Below the pieces are notes generated by a model. It was not told where the DNA came from. It saw only the letters and a list, made by a program, of their open reading frames with translations, and made no database searches. A DNA stretch of 52,444 nt from an uncultured bacterium (lineage in GTDB: Bacteria > Planctomycetota > UBA1135 > UBA2386). Made by a program: the position numbers and the translations under genes. The first letter of the stretch is position 1. Every line of letters starts with the position of its first letter. The stretch covers positions 1 through 52,444 of the forward strand of contig CALCZA010000069.1 in the NCBI GenBank assembly GCA_937906475.1. Direction: 5' to 3'. Shown here piece by piece: positions 1 through 8,828 of this stretch.

Positions 1-6
1 TTGAAG

Positions 7-83
7 TGGTCGGAGCGACAGGATTTGAACCTGCGACCCCCTGCCCCCCAGGCAGGTGCGCTACCAGGCTGCGCCACGCTCCG
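7..83 (-). tRNA. tRNA-Pro (anticodon GGG)
   Basis: Read on the minus strand, the 7-bp acceptor stem CGGAGCG pairs with CGCTCCG. It is followed by discriminator A and an encoded CCA (complement of 7-9). The anticodon stem CCTGC/GCAGG closes a 7-nt loop CTGGGGG, which places GGG at the anticodon position, so the tRNA reads proline CCC/CCU codons. The T arm GCAGG-TTCAAAT-CCTGT is intact. No other tRNA is adjacent. Confidence 0.96.
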
Positions 84-223
84 ACTTGTTTAACTGACTT
101 TTGGAGCCGCTTGGGCTCCGTGGGGAACGCGGAATGGTAGCAAGGCGAACGCCATCGGCAAGCGCGAAGAATTAGGCGTGGCTCGGAGTGACGCAGATCT
201 TGGAGAAGAGGGTCGCCAGACGG

Positions 224-1414
224 CTACTTCTGAGCTTTGCGGACCACATCGTGCGGCGGGCAAGCGGCGGATACGAGCTTGCGGAAATGGGCGCGAGCCT
301 TGGCCAACGTGGCGCTGCGCTGCGTCTGGGTCAGCACCATGCCGATCAGATCACGTTCTGGATCGCACCATACGAAGGTGCCGTCCGAGCCACTGTGAGA
401 GAACGCTCGGCCAGCATCGATGCGCCAGCCGAAGCCGTAACGGCCGGACTTGATGTGCTTGATCTGGTTTCTGGTCGCGGCATCGACCGACTCTTGGGTT
501 AGCAAGCGCCGGTCGCCAACCACACCGCCGTCGAGCACCATGCGGCAGAACTTCGCGTAATCACTCGCCGACGAAATGAGCCCGCCTGAACCACGCACAA
601 ACGGCACCGTTGGTGGGCCACCCGGAGACCAACGCGCATTCCATTGCCCCTGCGTGCGGCCGCGAACGACCACCGACATGCGTGAGATGTCGGCACGCGA
701 CTCATGATTGTTGGTGTCAACCATGCCGAGCGGTTGGTAGAGCCTCTCGGTGCAGTAGCCCTCGAAGCTGTTGCCGGTGACGACTTCGACAAGACCGGCG
801 AGCGTGTTGTAGCCGGGATTGCTGTAGCTGTAGGTCTGACCAGGCTCAACCTTGGGACCGACCTCACCAAAGCGCGCAGATTCGAGTACGAGATTTGGAG
901 CATCGGGATAGAGCTTCGATTTCTGCATCAAAGGCATCAAGAACAACGTGCCGATGCGCAGGCCACTTGAGTGCGTCAAGAGATGCCGAACGGTGATCTT
1001 CTTGGCGTCGCCGCTGCCCCAAGTCGGGAACCATTTGTGAATCGGGTCGTCGAGTCCGACCTTGCCCTCATCAACCAACGTCAACACTGCAGCCGCAGTG
1101 ACTGCCTTGGTGTTGGAAGCCATGCGAAAGAGCGTGTCCTTGTGCATGGCTTGCTTGCCGGCGGCATCGCGTGCCCCCAACGCTTCGTGCAGGACGATCG
1201 AACGACCACGCGCGACAAACAACACCGCACCGCAGACTTCTTGTTGCTCGATCAGTTCGCGAATCACTCCGACCGCGCCGTCGAGCTTCCCGGCATCACA
1301 ACCGACCGTGGCTGGCGCAGCGGTTTGCCACGCGCGCTGGCCGAAGTCCTGCCCAGTGACCGGCACCGACAAGACCGCAAGCAACAGTGAGAACGTCGAG
1401 CATCGTCTCTGCAT
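224..1414 (-). CDS. Exported serine hydrolase, beta-lactamase/PBP-like (class C fold)
   Basis: The protein has 396 residues and an N-terminal signal peptide: basic MQRR, a hydrophobic core, and likely cleavage near residue 21. It belongs to the beta-lactamase-related serine hydrolase family (PF00144), which includes esterases, D-aminopeptidases and DD-peptidases. The nucleophile motif S-N-T-K is at residues 100-103, the Tyr-Ser-Asn motif at about 197-199, and an H-S-G element near 345 stands in for the KTG box. The substrate cannot be predicted; resistance is unlikely to be its job. It is transcribed away from the DUF3472 gene, with only 22 bases between the two start codons. The ATG start fits the signal peptide. 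Confidence 0.88.
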   Translation of the reverse strand: MQRRCSTFSLLLAVLSVPVTGQDFGQRAWQTAAPATVGCDAGKLDGAVGVIRELIEQQEVCGAVLFVARGRSIVLHEALGARDAAGKQAMHKDTLFRMASNTKAVTAAAVLTLVDEGKVGLDDPIHKWFPTWGSGDAKKITVRHLLTHSSGLRIGTLFLMPLMQKSKLYPDAPNLVLESARFGEVGPKVEPGQTYSYSNPGYNTLAGLVEVVTGNSFEGYCTERLYQPLGMVDTNNHESRADISRMSVVVRGRTQGQWNARWSPGGPPTVPFVRGSGGLISSASDYAKFCRMVLDGGVVGDRRLLTQESVDAATRNQIKHIKSGRYGFGWRIDAGRAFSHSGSDGTFVWCDPERDLIGMVLTQTQRSATLAKARAHFRKLVSAACPPHDVVRKAQK

Positions 1415-1436
1415 GTATGCAGCGTAGACTGACTAC

Positions 1437-2708
1437 GTGCACACATTCGCGCCTCATGCCCTTCTCGTTGCAATCCTGGTGCTCGGCAGCTCCGCAACGG
1501 CCCAGGATGAAGTCCCCTCGCTCACCATTCCGGCGTTCTGCGGCTACTCGTATCCAGACCCAAGCGCCGCCAAGCGCGACCGCAAGACAGGAGCCGTCAA
1601 GAAGTGCGATGGCGAACTGCACTTCTACTTCGAGTCCGCAACGCCGGGGCAAGTGAAGGTCGAGATCGAGCGGTTGCCGAAGACTCTCGCCGCGGCGATA
1701 GAGATCAGCGTCGGCCCACATCCCGGCAACAACCCGGCGCGCGCCAAAGGCAAACTCGCTGCAAACGACGAGACGACCTGGATGGGCACATTCGGACTGC
1801 ATCTCCCCGGCACACATAAGCTCATCATCAAGTCGATCGACGGCACGCCGCTCATCGGCATCAAGGCCATCGTGCTCAGCGGTTCGCCAGCAAACGCAGT
1901 CACCGTCGAACGCCGCAACGCATCATCCGTGCACCTGTGGTACGACGTGCCCAAAGCCAACGTCAACGACATCGAGTGGTTCTACTGCGAACTAACCCCA
2001 AAGACCGATCCACTGTGGACCTACTACATGGCGACCGGTTGGCATCGCGGCTACTTCGGCATGCAGGTCAACTCGAAGACCGAACGCCGCGTGATCTTTA
2101 GCGTGTGGGACTCCGGCAACGAAGCCGTCGATCGCAAGAAGGTTAAAGCCGAAGACCTCGTGCAACTGATCAAGAAAGGTGACGACGTGCATGCCGGAGG
2201 GTTTGGCAACGAAGGCACTGGTGGCCACAGCCATCTCGTGCACGACTGGAAACTCGGCGACACGATTCGATTCCTCGTTCGCGCGCAACCCGATGACGAG
2301 CACACGACCTACACCGGCTGGTTCTCGCACGTGCATGGCGACTCCAAGTCACAACAACCCGATCCGTGGCAACTCGTCGCGAGCTTTAAGGCGCCGCGCG
2401 ACGGCAAGCATCTGCACGGCCTCTACTCCTTCAGCGAGAACTTCAGCGGCCGCAACGGCGACCGAGATCGCCAAGCCGACTACGGCAATGTCTGGCTGCG
2501 CACCAAGGACGGCGAATGGCTCGCGGTGCGCGGTGCGAAGTTCACCCACGACGGCCACGGCAAGTTGCGGTCCGATCGTCGCGGCGGCGTGCGCGACGGT
2601 CGCTTCTTCTTGCAGCACGGCAACTTTGCGACCAGGACCATGCGTCGCAATAGCAAGTTGACGTTGCCCGGCAAATCGGGCAGGCCACCGGCTGACACGC
2701 CCAAATAG
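1437..2708 (+). CDS. Secreted DUF3472-domain protein
   Basis: The protein has 423 residues and starts at GTG. A signal peptide covers about residues 1-22 and ends in an Ala-rich cleavage site before DEVPS. The N-terminal half resembles the DUF5077-type beta-sandwich that often precedes DUF3472. The DUF3472 part (about 180-380) is recognisable by the W-Y-x-x-MATGW-H-R-G-Y-F-G-M-Q motif and by the glycine/histidine-rich segment GGFGNEGTGGHSH. The family is common in planctomycete and Bacteroidetes secretomes and is suspected to act on carbohydrates, but no reaction is established. It is divergent from the serine hydrolase. Confidence 0.8.
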   Translation: MHTFAPHALLVAILVLGSSATAQDEVPSLTIPAFCGYSYPDPSAAKRDRKTGAVKKCDGELHFYFESATPGQVKVEIERLPKTLAAAIEISVGPHPGNNPARAKGKLAANDETTWMGTFGLHLPGTHKLIIKSIDGTPLIGIKAIVLSGSPANAVTVERRNASSVHLWYDVPKANVNDIEWFYCELTPKTDPLWTYYMATGWHRGYFGMQVNSKTERRVIFSVWDSGNEAVDRKKVKAEDLVQLIKKGDDVHAGGFGNEGTGGHSHLVHDWKLGDTIRFLVRAQPDDEHTTYTGWFSHVHGDSKSQQPDPWQLVASFKAPRDGKHLHGLYSFSENFSGRNGDRDRQADYGNVWLRTKDGEWLAVRGAKFTHDGHGKLRSDRRGGVRDGRFFLQHGNFATRTMRRNSKLTLPGKSGRPPADTPK

Positions 2709-2722
2709 CTGATTCGACCCGG

Positions 2723-4840
2723 CTACTCGACGATCCCTACCTGGCCGAGCATCCACGCCATCTGGAAGGCGCGATCCTTCCATCGGTCATAACGACCCGA
2801 CGCGCCGCCGTGGCCCGCGGCTTCGAGTTTGCACTCGAGCAGCAACTCGTGGTCATCCGTCTTCAACGAGCGCAACTTGGCGATGTATTTGGCCGGTTCC
2901 CAATACATCACCTGCGAGTCGTTGAAACTCGTCGTGATCAAAGTCGCCGGATACGCCTTCGCCTCCAGGTTGTCATACGGACTGTATGACATCATGTAGT
3001 CGAACGCCGGCTTCTCATTGGGGTTGCCCCACTCGAGATACTCGCCAACCGTCAGCGGCAACGACGCGTCCATCATCGTATTCATCACGTCGACGAACGG
3101 CACGGCACTGTGAATCGCACGGAACAAATCCGGCTGCATATTGGCGACTGCGCCCATCAACAAGCCACCAGCACTTCCGCCTTCGGCCATCAAGCGGTCC
3201 TTACTCGTCCACTGGTTCTCGACCAAAAACTGACCGCAATCGATGAAGTCCGTGAAGGTGTTCTTCTTCTCCGTCAACATCCCGGCCTTGCGCCAAGCTT
3301 CGCCAAGCGTCTGGCTGCCGCGGATGTGCGCCGTCGCCCAGATGACGCCGCGATCGAGCAGGCATAGGCGCTCGCTGCTGAACGTCGGCGGAATCGAGAT
3401 GCCATACGAACCGTAGCCGTAGAGCCACATCGGAGCAGTTCCGTCACGCGGCGTGCCCTTCTTATAAACAACCGACACCGGCACCTTCGCACCATCGCGC
3501 GCTACAGCCCACACGCGCTCGGTCACATATTGCGACGCGTCGTAGTTGAACACTTCGCGCTGCTTCTTCAGTTCGCGAGACAAACCCTTGAGTTCGTAGT
3601 CGTAGACGCACGGCGGCGTGACCATCGACTCGTAGTTGATGCGATAAGTCGTCGACGTGTATTCGGGCGTACCGCCGCCACCAGCGGAGTAGACCGCTTC
3701 GGGGAAGGTGATCTCGCGCCACGAGCCATCGACGAAGTCGAGCACGCGGAAGCGATTGAGCCCGAGCACACGTTCTTGCACCACCGCGTAGTTCTCAAAC
3801 ACCTCGAAGCCGCTGACCAACACGTCGTCCTTGTGAGGCACTACATCCTGCCAATTGACCTCGCGCGGATCGTCCGCCGAGACCTTGACGATGCGGAAGT
3901 TGAGCGCGTTGCGATCGGTGCGCAGGTAGAAGACTCCCTCGCGGTGCGTCATCGAATAGCGATGCCCCTTTTCGCGTGGCAGCAGCACCTGAAAGTCACC
4001 GCCAGCATCGTCCGCAGCGAGGTAGCGCCACTCGTAGGTGTCCGTGCTAAGCGTTCCGGCAGTCAAATAACGCTTGTCCTTGGTGCGGCCGATACCGATG
4101 CGAAAAAGCTCATCGGTTTCTTCCCACAGCAGTTCCGGCTCGCCATCAAGTGCGCGTCGCCACAACTTGTTCGAACGCTTCGTTATGGCATCTTCAGTGA
4201 CGTAGAAGAGCGTCTGGTTGTCAGCAGCCCATTCGACTGACGTAACGCGCTCGGCGAGGTCCGCGTGCACCGCGCCGGTAGTCAGGTTCTTGACGTGCAG
4301 CGTGTACTGGCGAAAGCCTGTGATGTCCGTCGTGTAGGCATACAGGTTGTCGTCATCACTAATCTGGATGTCGCCAAAGCCAAGATACGTGAGGCCTTCG
4401 GCCATCGCGTTCTGTTCAAGCAACACCTGCTCGCCCGCAGCCTCGTGGTAGCTACCAGTCGCGCTAGCAGGCTTGCGGCAATAGATCGGATACTGCTTCC
4501 CTTCGACGGTGCGCTGGTAGTAGTAAAAACCGCCCTTCTGCACCGGCACGCTCAGATCGGTCTGCTGCACACGCGCGACCATCTCTTCGTAGAGTTTCGC
4601 CTTGATCGGCGAAAGATGCTCCGTCTTCCCCGAGGTGTAGGCGTTCTCCTGCTCTAAGTAGGCGCGCACATCGGGATGTTCCTTCTCACGCATCCAGTAG
4701 TAGTTGTCGACGAAGACTTCGTCGTGCCAATGATTCTCGTAACGCACAGTCTTGGCGACCGGCGGCTTCATCGATTCGTTAGTCATAGGAACGGTGCAGG
4801 CGCCTATCGGCAAAACACACAGCAGTACTAGCTTGCGCAT
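2723..4840 (-). CDS. Oligopeptidase B-like S9A peptidase, predicted lipoprotein
   Basis: A prolyl-oligopeptidase family (S9A) protein of 705 residues from the ATG at 4840. An in-frame start 30 bases upstream would only put a charged extension before the signal sequence. The N-terminus (basic MRK, hydrophobic stretch, I-G-A-C near residue 14) looks like a lipoprotein signal. The beta-propeller region fills the first two thirds. The catalytic alpha/beta-hydrolase domain carries G-G-S-A-G-G with Ser about 556, Asp about 641 in S-F-N-D-S-Q-V, and His about 677 in A-A-G-H-G-G. The last two motifs are typical of oligopeptidase B, which cleaves short peptides after basic residues. The family is usually cytosolic, so export is notable. 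It converges with the DUF3472 gene, 14 bases apart. Confidence 0.9.
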   Translation of the reverse strand: MRKLVLLCVLPIGACTVPMTNESMKPPVAKTVRYENHWHDEVFVDNYYWMREKEHPDVRAYLEQENAYTSGKTEHLSPIKAKLYEEMVARVQQTDLSVPVQKGGFYYYQRTVEGKQYPIYCRKPASATGSYHEAAGEQVLLEQNAMAEGLTYLGFGDIQISDDDNLYAYTTDITGFRQYTLHVKNLTTGAVHADLAERVTSVEWAADNQTLFYVTEDAITKRSNKLWRRALDGEPELLWEETDELFRIGIGRTKDKRYLTAGTLSTDTYEWRYLAADDAGGDFQVLLPREKGHRYSMTHREGVFYLRTDRNALNFRIVKVSADDPREVNWQDVVPHKDDVLVSGFEVFENYAVVQERVLGLNRFRVLDFVDGSWREITFPEAVYSAGGGGTPEYTSTTYRINYESMVTPPCVYDYELKGLSRELKKQREVFNYDASQYVTERVWAVARDGAKVPVSVVYKKGTPRDGTAPMWLYGYGSYGISIPPTFSSERLCLLDRGVIWATAHIRGSQTLGEAWRKAGMLTEKKNTFTDFIDCGQFLVENQWTSKDRLMAEGGSAGGLLMGAVANMQPDLFRAIHSAVPFVDVMNTMMDASLPLTVGEYLEWGNPNEKPAFDYMMSYSPYDNLEAKAYPATLITTSFNDSQVMYWEPAKYIAKLRSLKTDDHELLLECKLEAAGHGGASGRYDRWKDRAFQMAWMLGQVGIVE

Positions 4841-4959
4841 GTAGTTGTTTTGACGTCCACGGTGGGCCAAGGCCAGCGTTTCACTGATTGAGTAGCGGAT
4901 TCATTCGAGCTGGCGATTGCCATTGACGAGCCATTCCTGCCGGAGATGCTCAGAAGACC

Positions 4960-5346
4960 ATGACATTCGCCATTATCGGCCCCCACTCGCGAGTGAGCAT
5001 CGACGGCCTCGATGCGCCGATCCTCGAACTGCCAACACGCCTTGAGCTAGAACTGCCGCAGTTTGCTCGCATTGCAGACAACTTCACGTCGAGCTTTGAA
5101 GTCACTGGAGTCGAATTGCGCAAACTGTCCGAAGAAGTGTTCCGCTTGCTCGACAAGTTTCGCGCTTTCAAGGAATCGCAACTAAAGAGCATCGACATGG
5201 TCGGATCAGACGACCCGGTCGTGCAGGCCACGATGCTTGACGAGATCGTGCGACGCAATCCAGTGCACGCGCAACTCGAAGCCTTGCTCGTGTGCTGCAA
5301 GCAGACCATTGCCGAGGATGGCACACTGCGCTGCAAAGGCAACTGA
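4960..5346 (+). CDS. Hypothetical protein (128 aa)
   Basis: I do not recognise this small protein. It starts MTFAIIGPHS, has no signal peptide or membrane segment, and is mixed alpha/beta with an acidic, helix-rich middle (about 45-95). Two adjacent cysteines lie near residue 112 and a third near 125. Codon use is GC-rich at third positions, like its neighbours, which supports real coding. It stands alone between a divergent oligopeptidase gene and a convergent DinB gene. A run of nine C lies directly after its stop (5347-5355). The function is unknown. Confidence 0.6.
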   Translation: MTFAIIGPHSRVSIDGLDAPILELPTRLELELPQFARIADNFTSSFEVTGVELRKLSEEVFRLLDKFRAFKESQLKSIDMVGSDDPVVQATMLDEIVRRNPVHAQLEALLVCCKQTIAEDGTLRCKGN

Positions 5347-5416
5347 CCCCCCCCCTCCACTCTGACGCGAGCTGGTGATCGATTCGGGCCAAGGCCCAGC
5401 AAGCCGACGATCAAGA

Positions 5417-6025
5417 CTAAGGCAATTCGGTAACCGATCGATCGACCGGAGCCGGCAACGACTGCTTGCTACCACCCGCGGACTCGCCAGCAAGCAGCGA
5501 CGCGACATCGCCATACGGATAGACAACCGGCGGCTTATCCTTCGCGAGGCCACCCGTATCGGCCGTCGGCCCGTAGGTGCTGTGCAAAGCTTGACCAAAC
5601 ACACGCAACATCGCTGTCTGCTGACCACGGTGATGCGCAGTGTGCGCGATGCGCCGCGTCATGATCCAGTTGCGCGGCTTCTGCAGCTCAAAGAACTGCG
5701 CGTTGGCTTCCCACCACGCATCATCCTTCAGGCTCAACTGCGCGCGACGCCATTCAGCAACCGCCGCGTAATGCGCCAAGAAGCCAAGTTTGGTCTTCTC
5801 ATCAGGCAGAACATCGCCGGTCGCAGCGACCCCGAACATATTGACAAACCAACCGTTCTCACTCTGACACTGATGCACCATCTGCTCGCGCAGTGTGCGA
5901 CCGCGACGATCACCATCAAGAGGCCGCCGATCGAGCGACGCTTCATCACACATAGCCCAGACCGACAACACCTTGAGAGTCTCAGTCGCGTAGGTGTCCA
6001 CGAGAAACGAGTAGCGGCTGACCAT
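5417..6025 (-). CDS. DinB-fold protein
   Basis: A 202-residue protein of the DinB/YfiT-like four-helix-bundle superfamily, which binds a divalent metal through three histidines. Candidate ligands are the His in M-V-H-Q about one quarter in and the histidines of the H-T-A-H-H-R-G-Q motif. That motif is the usual DinB signature in the fourth helix. Members include thiol-dependent transferases and many proteins of unknown role. I prefer the ATG at 6025; an in-frame GTG at 6043 would add six residues. It is divergent from mqnC. The activity cannot be assigned. Confidence 0.78.
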   Translation of the reverse strand: MVSRYSFLVDTYATETLKVLSVWAMCDEASLDRRPLDGDRRGRTLREQMVHQCQSENGWFVNMFGVAATGDVLPDEKTKLGFLAHYAAVAEWRRAQLSLKDDAWWEANAQFFELQKPRNWIMTRRIAHTAHHRGQQTAMLRVFGQALHSTYGPTADTGGLAKDKPPVVYPYGDVASLLAGESAGGSKQSLPAPVDRSVTELP

Positions 6026-6239
6026 GCGCGTCACTCTAGCCACGACACCTGCGGAATCCGATCGTGGAGGATGCTGTCGATCGCGACTTGTAGCAGGCCT
6101 CTTGGCATCCTACGCGGCAAATTACTGCGACCAAAGTCGGCCCAAGTCTTCCCTGCGACGCAATTCGGACACACCAGACGCATTCCCTACAGCAAGAACG
6201 CTTCTCGCGAGCCCCTCTCGGGCATATCGTTCTCCCTCC

Positions 6240-7442
6240 ATGGCATCCGCTGGCAAACCTGACTTGACCCGCATCACCGAAATCGCAGCCAAGGCCACCG
6301 ACGGCTCAGCGCTATCCCCCGACGAGGCCCTTCTGCTCTACCGCGGGCTGGACCAACCATCGCTCGGCCTGCTGGCTAATGACGTGCGCATGCGCCTCAA
6401 CCCGGCGGACGCGGACGGCAACGTCAAGGTCACCTACATCGTCGACCGCAACCTCAACCCGACGAACGTCTGCATCACGGACTGCGGCTTCTGCGCGTTC
6501 TATCGTTCGCCCGGCGACCCCGAGGCCTACATCCTGCCGCGCGAAGTCATCTACCAAAAGGTCGACGAACTGATCGCCCAAGGCGGCATGCAACTGCTGC
6601 TGCAAGGTGGCCACCATCCCAAGCTCAAGACCGAGTGGTATGCCGAACTGTTCCAGGACCTGAAGAAGCGTTACCCGCAGGTCTGGATCCACGGCATGAG
6701 CCCGCCAGAAATCACGCACGTCGCCAAGATGGAGAAGCGGCCCGTGCAAGACGTGCTCGCCGACCTGAAAGCTGCCGGCCTGCAATCGATTCCCGGTGGC
6801 GGCGCCGAGATCCTGGTCGAGAGTGTCCGCAAGATCATCGCACCGAAGAAGGCGACTACCGACGAGTGGCTCGAGGTCATGCGTCAATGGGGCCGCATGG
6901 GCGGCAAGGGCACGGCGACAATGATGTTCGGCCATGTTGAGAGCGACGCTGATCGCATCGAGCACATGACGCGCATTCGCGAGCTGCAAGACGAGACCAA
7001 CGTGTTTACCGCGTTCATCCCGTGGACGTTCCAGCCGGACAACACCGAGATGGGCGAACAGTTCTTGGCGGCTCGCGGCGGCAAGAAGGCCACCGTCGCC
7101 GAATACCTGCGCACGCTCAGCATGTCGCGCCTCTACCTGCAGAACGTGCCACACGTTCAGTCAAGCTTCGTCACGCAAGGCATGAAGACATGCCAAATCG
7201 GACTATCGATGGGCGCCGACGACTTCGGCTCGGCAATGCTCGAAGAGAACGTCGTCAGCTCCGCTGGCTGCACGCACCCAACATCGATTCCTGAGATCGA
7301 ACGCCACATCAAGGACGCCGGCTACGTGCCGCAACGTCGCAACATGATGTATGAGCACATCGATACGCCGGTGACCGACAAGTTCGGCGTCGACAAGAGT
7401 AAGAAGAAGAAAAAGAAGGTCGTCTCGCAAGTCGAGGCGTAA
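6240..7442 (+). CDS. mqnC: Cyclic dehypoxanthinyl futalosine synthase (radical SAM)
   Basis: MqnC catalyses the radical-SAM cyclisation of dehypoxanthine futalosine, the third step of the futalosine route to menaquinone. The protein has 400 residues from the ATG at 6240, where homology begins; the frame stays open further upstream but without family resemblance. The [4Fe-4S] motif C-x3-C-x2-C is C78, C82 and C85, followed by F-Y-R. The Q-G-G-H-H-P segment and the S-I-P-G-G-G-A-E-I-L motif are typical of the MqnC/CofH family. The C-terminus has an unusual run of lysines. mqnE lies 4.7 kb downstream on the same strand; mqnA, mqnB and mqnD are not in the window. Alternatives such as CofH are unlikely given the MqnE partner. 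Confidence 0.93.
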   Translation: MASAGKPDLTRITEIAAKATDGSALSPDEALLLYRGLDQPSLGLLANDVRMRLNPADADGNVKVTYIVDRNLNPTNVCITDCGFCAFYRSPGDPEAYILPREVIYQKVDELIAQGGMQLLLQGGHHPKLKTEWYAELFQDLKKRYPQVWIHGMSPPEITHVAKMEKRPVQDVLADLKAAGLQSIPGGGAEILVESVRKIIAPKKATTDEWLEVMRQWGRMGGKGTATMMFGHVESDADRIEHMTRIRELQDETNVFTAFIPWTFQPDNTEMGEQFLAARGGKKATVAEYLRTLSMSRLYLQNVPHVQSSFVTQGMKTCQIGLSMGADDFGSAMLEENVVSSAGCTHPTSIPEIERHIKDAGYVPQRRNMMYEHIDTPVTDKFGVDKSKKKKKKVVSQVEA

Positions 7443-7469
7443 GCGGCAAGCCGCCGACATACGGCGCGC

Positions 7470-7763
7470 TAACCCTCAAGCTTCTTCAGTCGCTCGTGCA
7501 TCTTCTGCAGGAACTCAAACTGCAGACCGATGAATGATGCGCTTGTCGTGGATGGACTCGAACAAGAAATCGCTGCTAGCGAACACTTCCAGCAGTGCCA
7601 AAGCCATCGATGCGTGCAATGGCTTAACGTGCACGGTGTCCGCCACCGGCTGCCAACGACTCAGTACATTTTTGAAGTTGGGGTAGGAGTTCTCGACTAA
7701 GTGTTCGCAGAACTCGACCAGGGTCTCGCCATCCTGACAGCCCCACTGATTCCACGCCTGACT
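7470..7763 (-). pseudogene. Frameshifted remnant of an unknown gene
   Basis: On the minus strand a convincingly coding stretch (QAWNQWGCQDGETLVEF..., then ...ALALLEVFASSDFLF) runs from about 7763 with no start codon near its beginning; an in-frame TGA lies just upstream (64-66 of the 7700s). It ends at an early TGA near 7515. A neighbouring frame continues with FIGLQFEFLQKMHERLKKLEG and ends at TAG (7470-7472). The shift between frames lies near 7525-7530. Together they look like one C-terminal domain broken by a frameshift and truncated at its start. I do not recognise the family. A sequencing error could also explain the shift, but not the missing start. Confidence 0.5.
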
Positions 7764-7771
7764 TCACGCGA

Positions 7772-7792
7772 TGCCCGCATCGCATGCGGGCA
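7772..7792. repeat. Perfect inverted repeat upstream of the nitrilase
   Basis: TGCCCGCAT (7772-7780) and ATGCGGGCA (7784-7792) are perfect complements around a 3-base CGC centre. The element lies 80 bases before the nitrilase start and next to the gene remnant. It could be an operator or a hairpin. There is no T run, so a classical terminator is not supported. Confidence 0.5.
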
Positions 7793-7873
7793 GAGCCGGC
7801 AAACCTACTGCTCAAACAGCCCCACAGACAACTCACACTGACGCTAGCGGCCCACAGCCAATACTCTGCCGGT

Positions 7874-8818
7874 ATGACCGACAAGCTCACCGTGGCACTG
7901 GCCCAGATCGCGCCGGTTTGGCTCGATCGCGACCGCACGATCGACAAGGTGATCGAATGGGCGACACGCGCGGCCGAAGCTGGTGCCGACCTAGTGGCAT
8001 TCGGCGAAGCGTTGGTGCCCGGCTATCCCTGGTGGATTGAACACACCGACGGTGCACGCTTTGACGATCAGCGGCAAAAGGAACTGTTCGCCCATTACGC
8101 CGACCAGAGCTGCGAGCCCGAGAAGCACTTCAGAGAGCTCGCGGAACTCGCCCGCGAGAACAACATGGCAATCGTGCTCGGCTGCATGGAACGCACCCTC
8201 GATCGCGGCGGCCACTCGCTCTATTGCTCGATGGTCAAGATCACGCAAGACGGAGTGATCCAACCCACCCACCGCAAGTTGGTACCAACCCACGAAGAAC
8301 GCCTGGTCTGGGCACCCGGTGACGGCCACGGCCTGCAGGTGCACTCGGTTCCGCCGTTCCACATGGGCGCATTGAATTGCTGGGAAAACTGGATGCCACT
8401 GCCGCGCGCGGCGCTGCATGCCCAAGGGGAAGATCTACATATCGCGACGTGGCCCGGCAATAAGCACAACACGGAAGAGATCACGCGCTTCATCGCGCGC
8501 GAAGGTCGCAGCTACGTATTGTCGGTAGCCAGCCTGATGCGGCGCGAAGACATCCCCGACAGCATCCCGCGAGCCGACGAACTCCGCGCTGCACTGCCGG
8601 AAATGTCGGGCAACGGTGGCTCGTGCATCGCGGCACCAGATGCGACCTGGGTCATCGAACCCGTCATCGACCGCGAAGAGCTACTGGTTGCCGAACTCGA
8701 CGCCGCCTTCGTCCGGCGCGAGCGACACAATTTCGACATCTCGGGGCACTACGCACGCCCCGAAATCTTACACCTAGAACTCGACTCGGCGCGCCACCGC
8801 GGCCTCTGGAAGAAGTAG
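7874..8818 (+). CDS. Nitrilase-family carbon-nitrogen hydrolase
   Basis: A 314-residue member of the nitrilase superfamily. The catalytic triad is visible: Glu45 in F-G-E-A, Lys135 in R-K-L-V-P, and Cys169 in N-C-W-E-N. The C-W-E-N context and the H-R-K-L-V-P-T-H-E-E-R segment are typical of branch 1, the true nitrilases, which convert organic nitriles to carboxylates and ammonia; the natural substrate is unknown. The ATG at 7874 begins the conserved first strand (L-T-V-A-L-A-Q). It appears monocistronic, converging with the VOC gene at a 10-base gap. Confidence 0.88.
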   Translation: MTDKLTVALAQIAPVWLDRDRTIDKVIEWATRAAEAGADLVAFGEALVPGYPWWIEHTDGARFDDQRQKELFAHYADQSCEPEKHFRELAELARENNMAIVLGCMERTLDRGGHSLYCSMVKITQDGVIQPTHRKLVPTHEERLVWAPGDGHGLQVHSVPPFHMGALNCWENWMPLPRAALHAQGEDLHIATWPGNKHNTEEITRFIAREGRSYVLSVASLMRREDIPDSIPRADELRAALPEMSGNGGSCIAAPDATWVIEPVIDREELLVAELDAAFVRRERHNFDISGHYARPEILHLELDSARHRGLWKK

Positions 8819-8828
8819 CGCTGTGCGG

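Noticed and set aside
103-119. Hairpin GGAGCC/GGCTCC near tRNA-Pro
   Set aside because: The stem is only 6 bp and lacks a T tract on either strand, so neither a terminator nor another function is supported.
5347-5355. Run of nine C after the 128-residue gene
   Set aside because: It lies after the stop codon between convergent genes. Phase variation is unlikely there, and it may even be a sequencing uncertainty.
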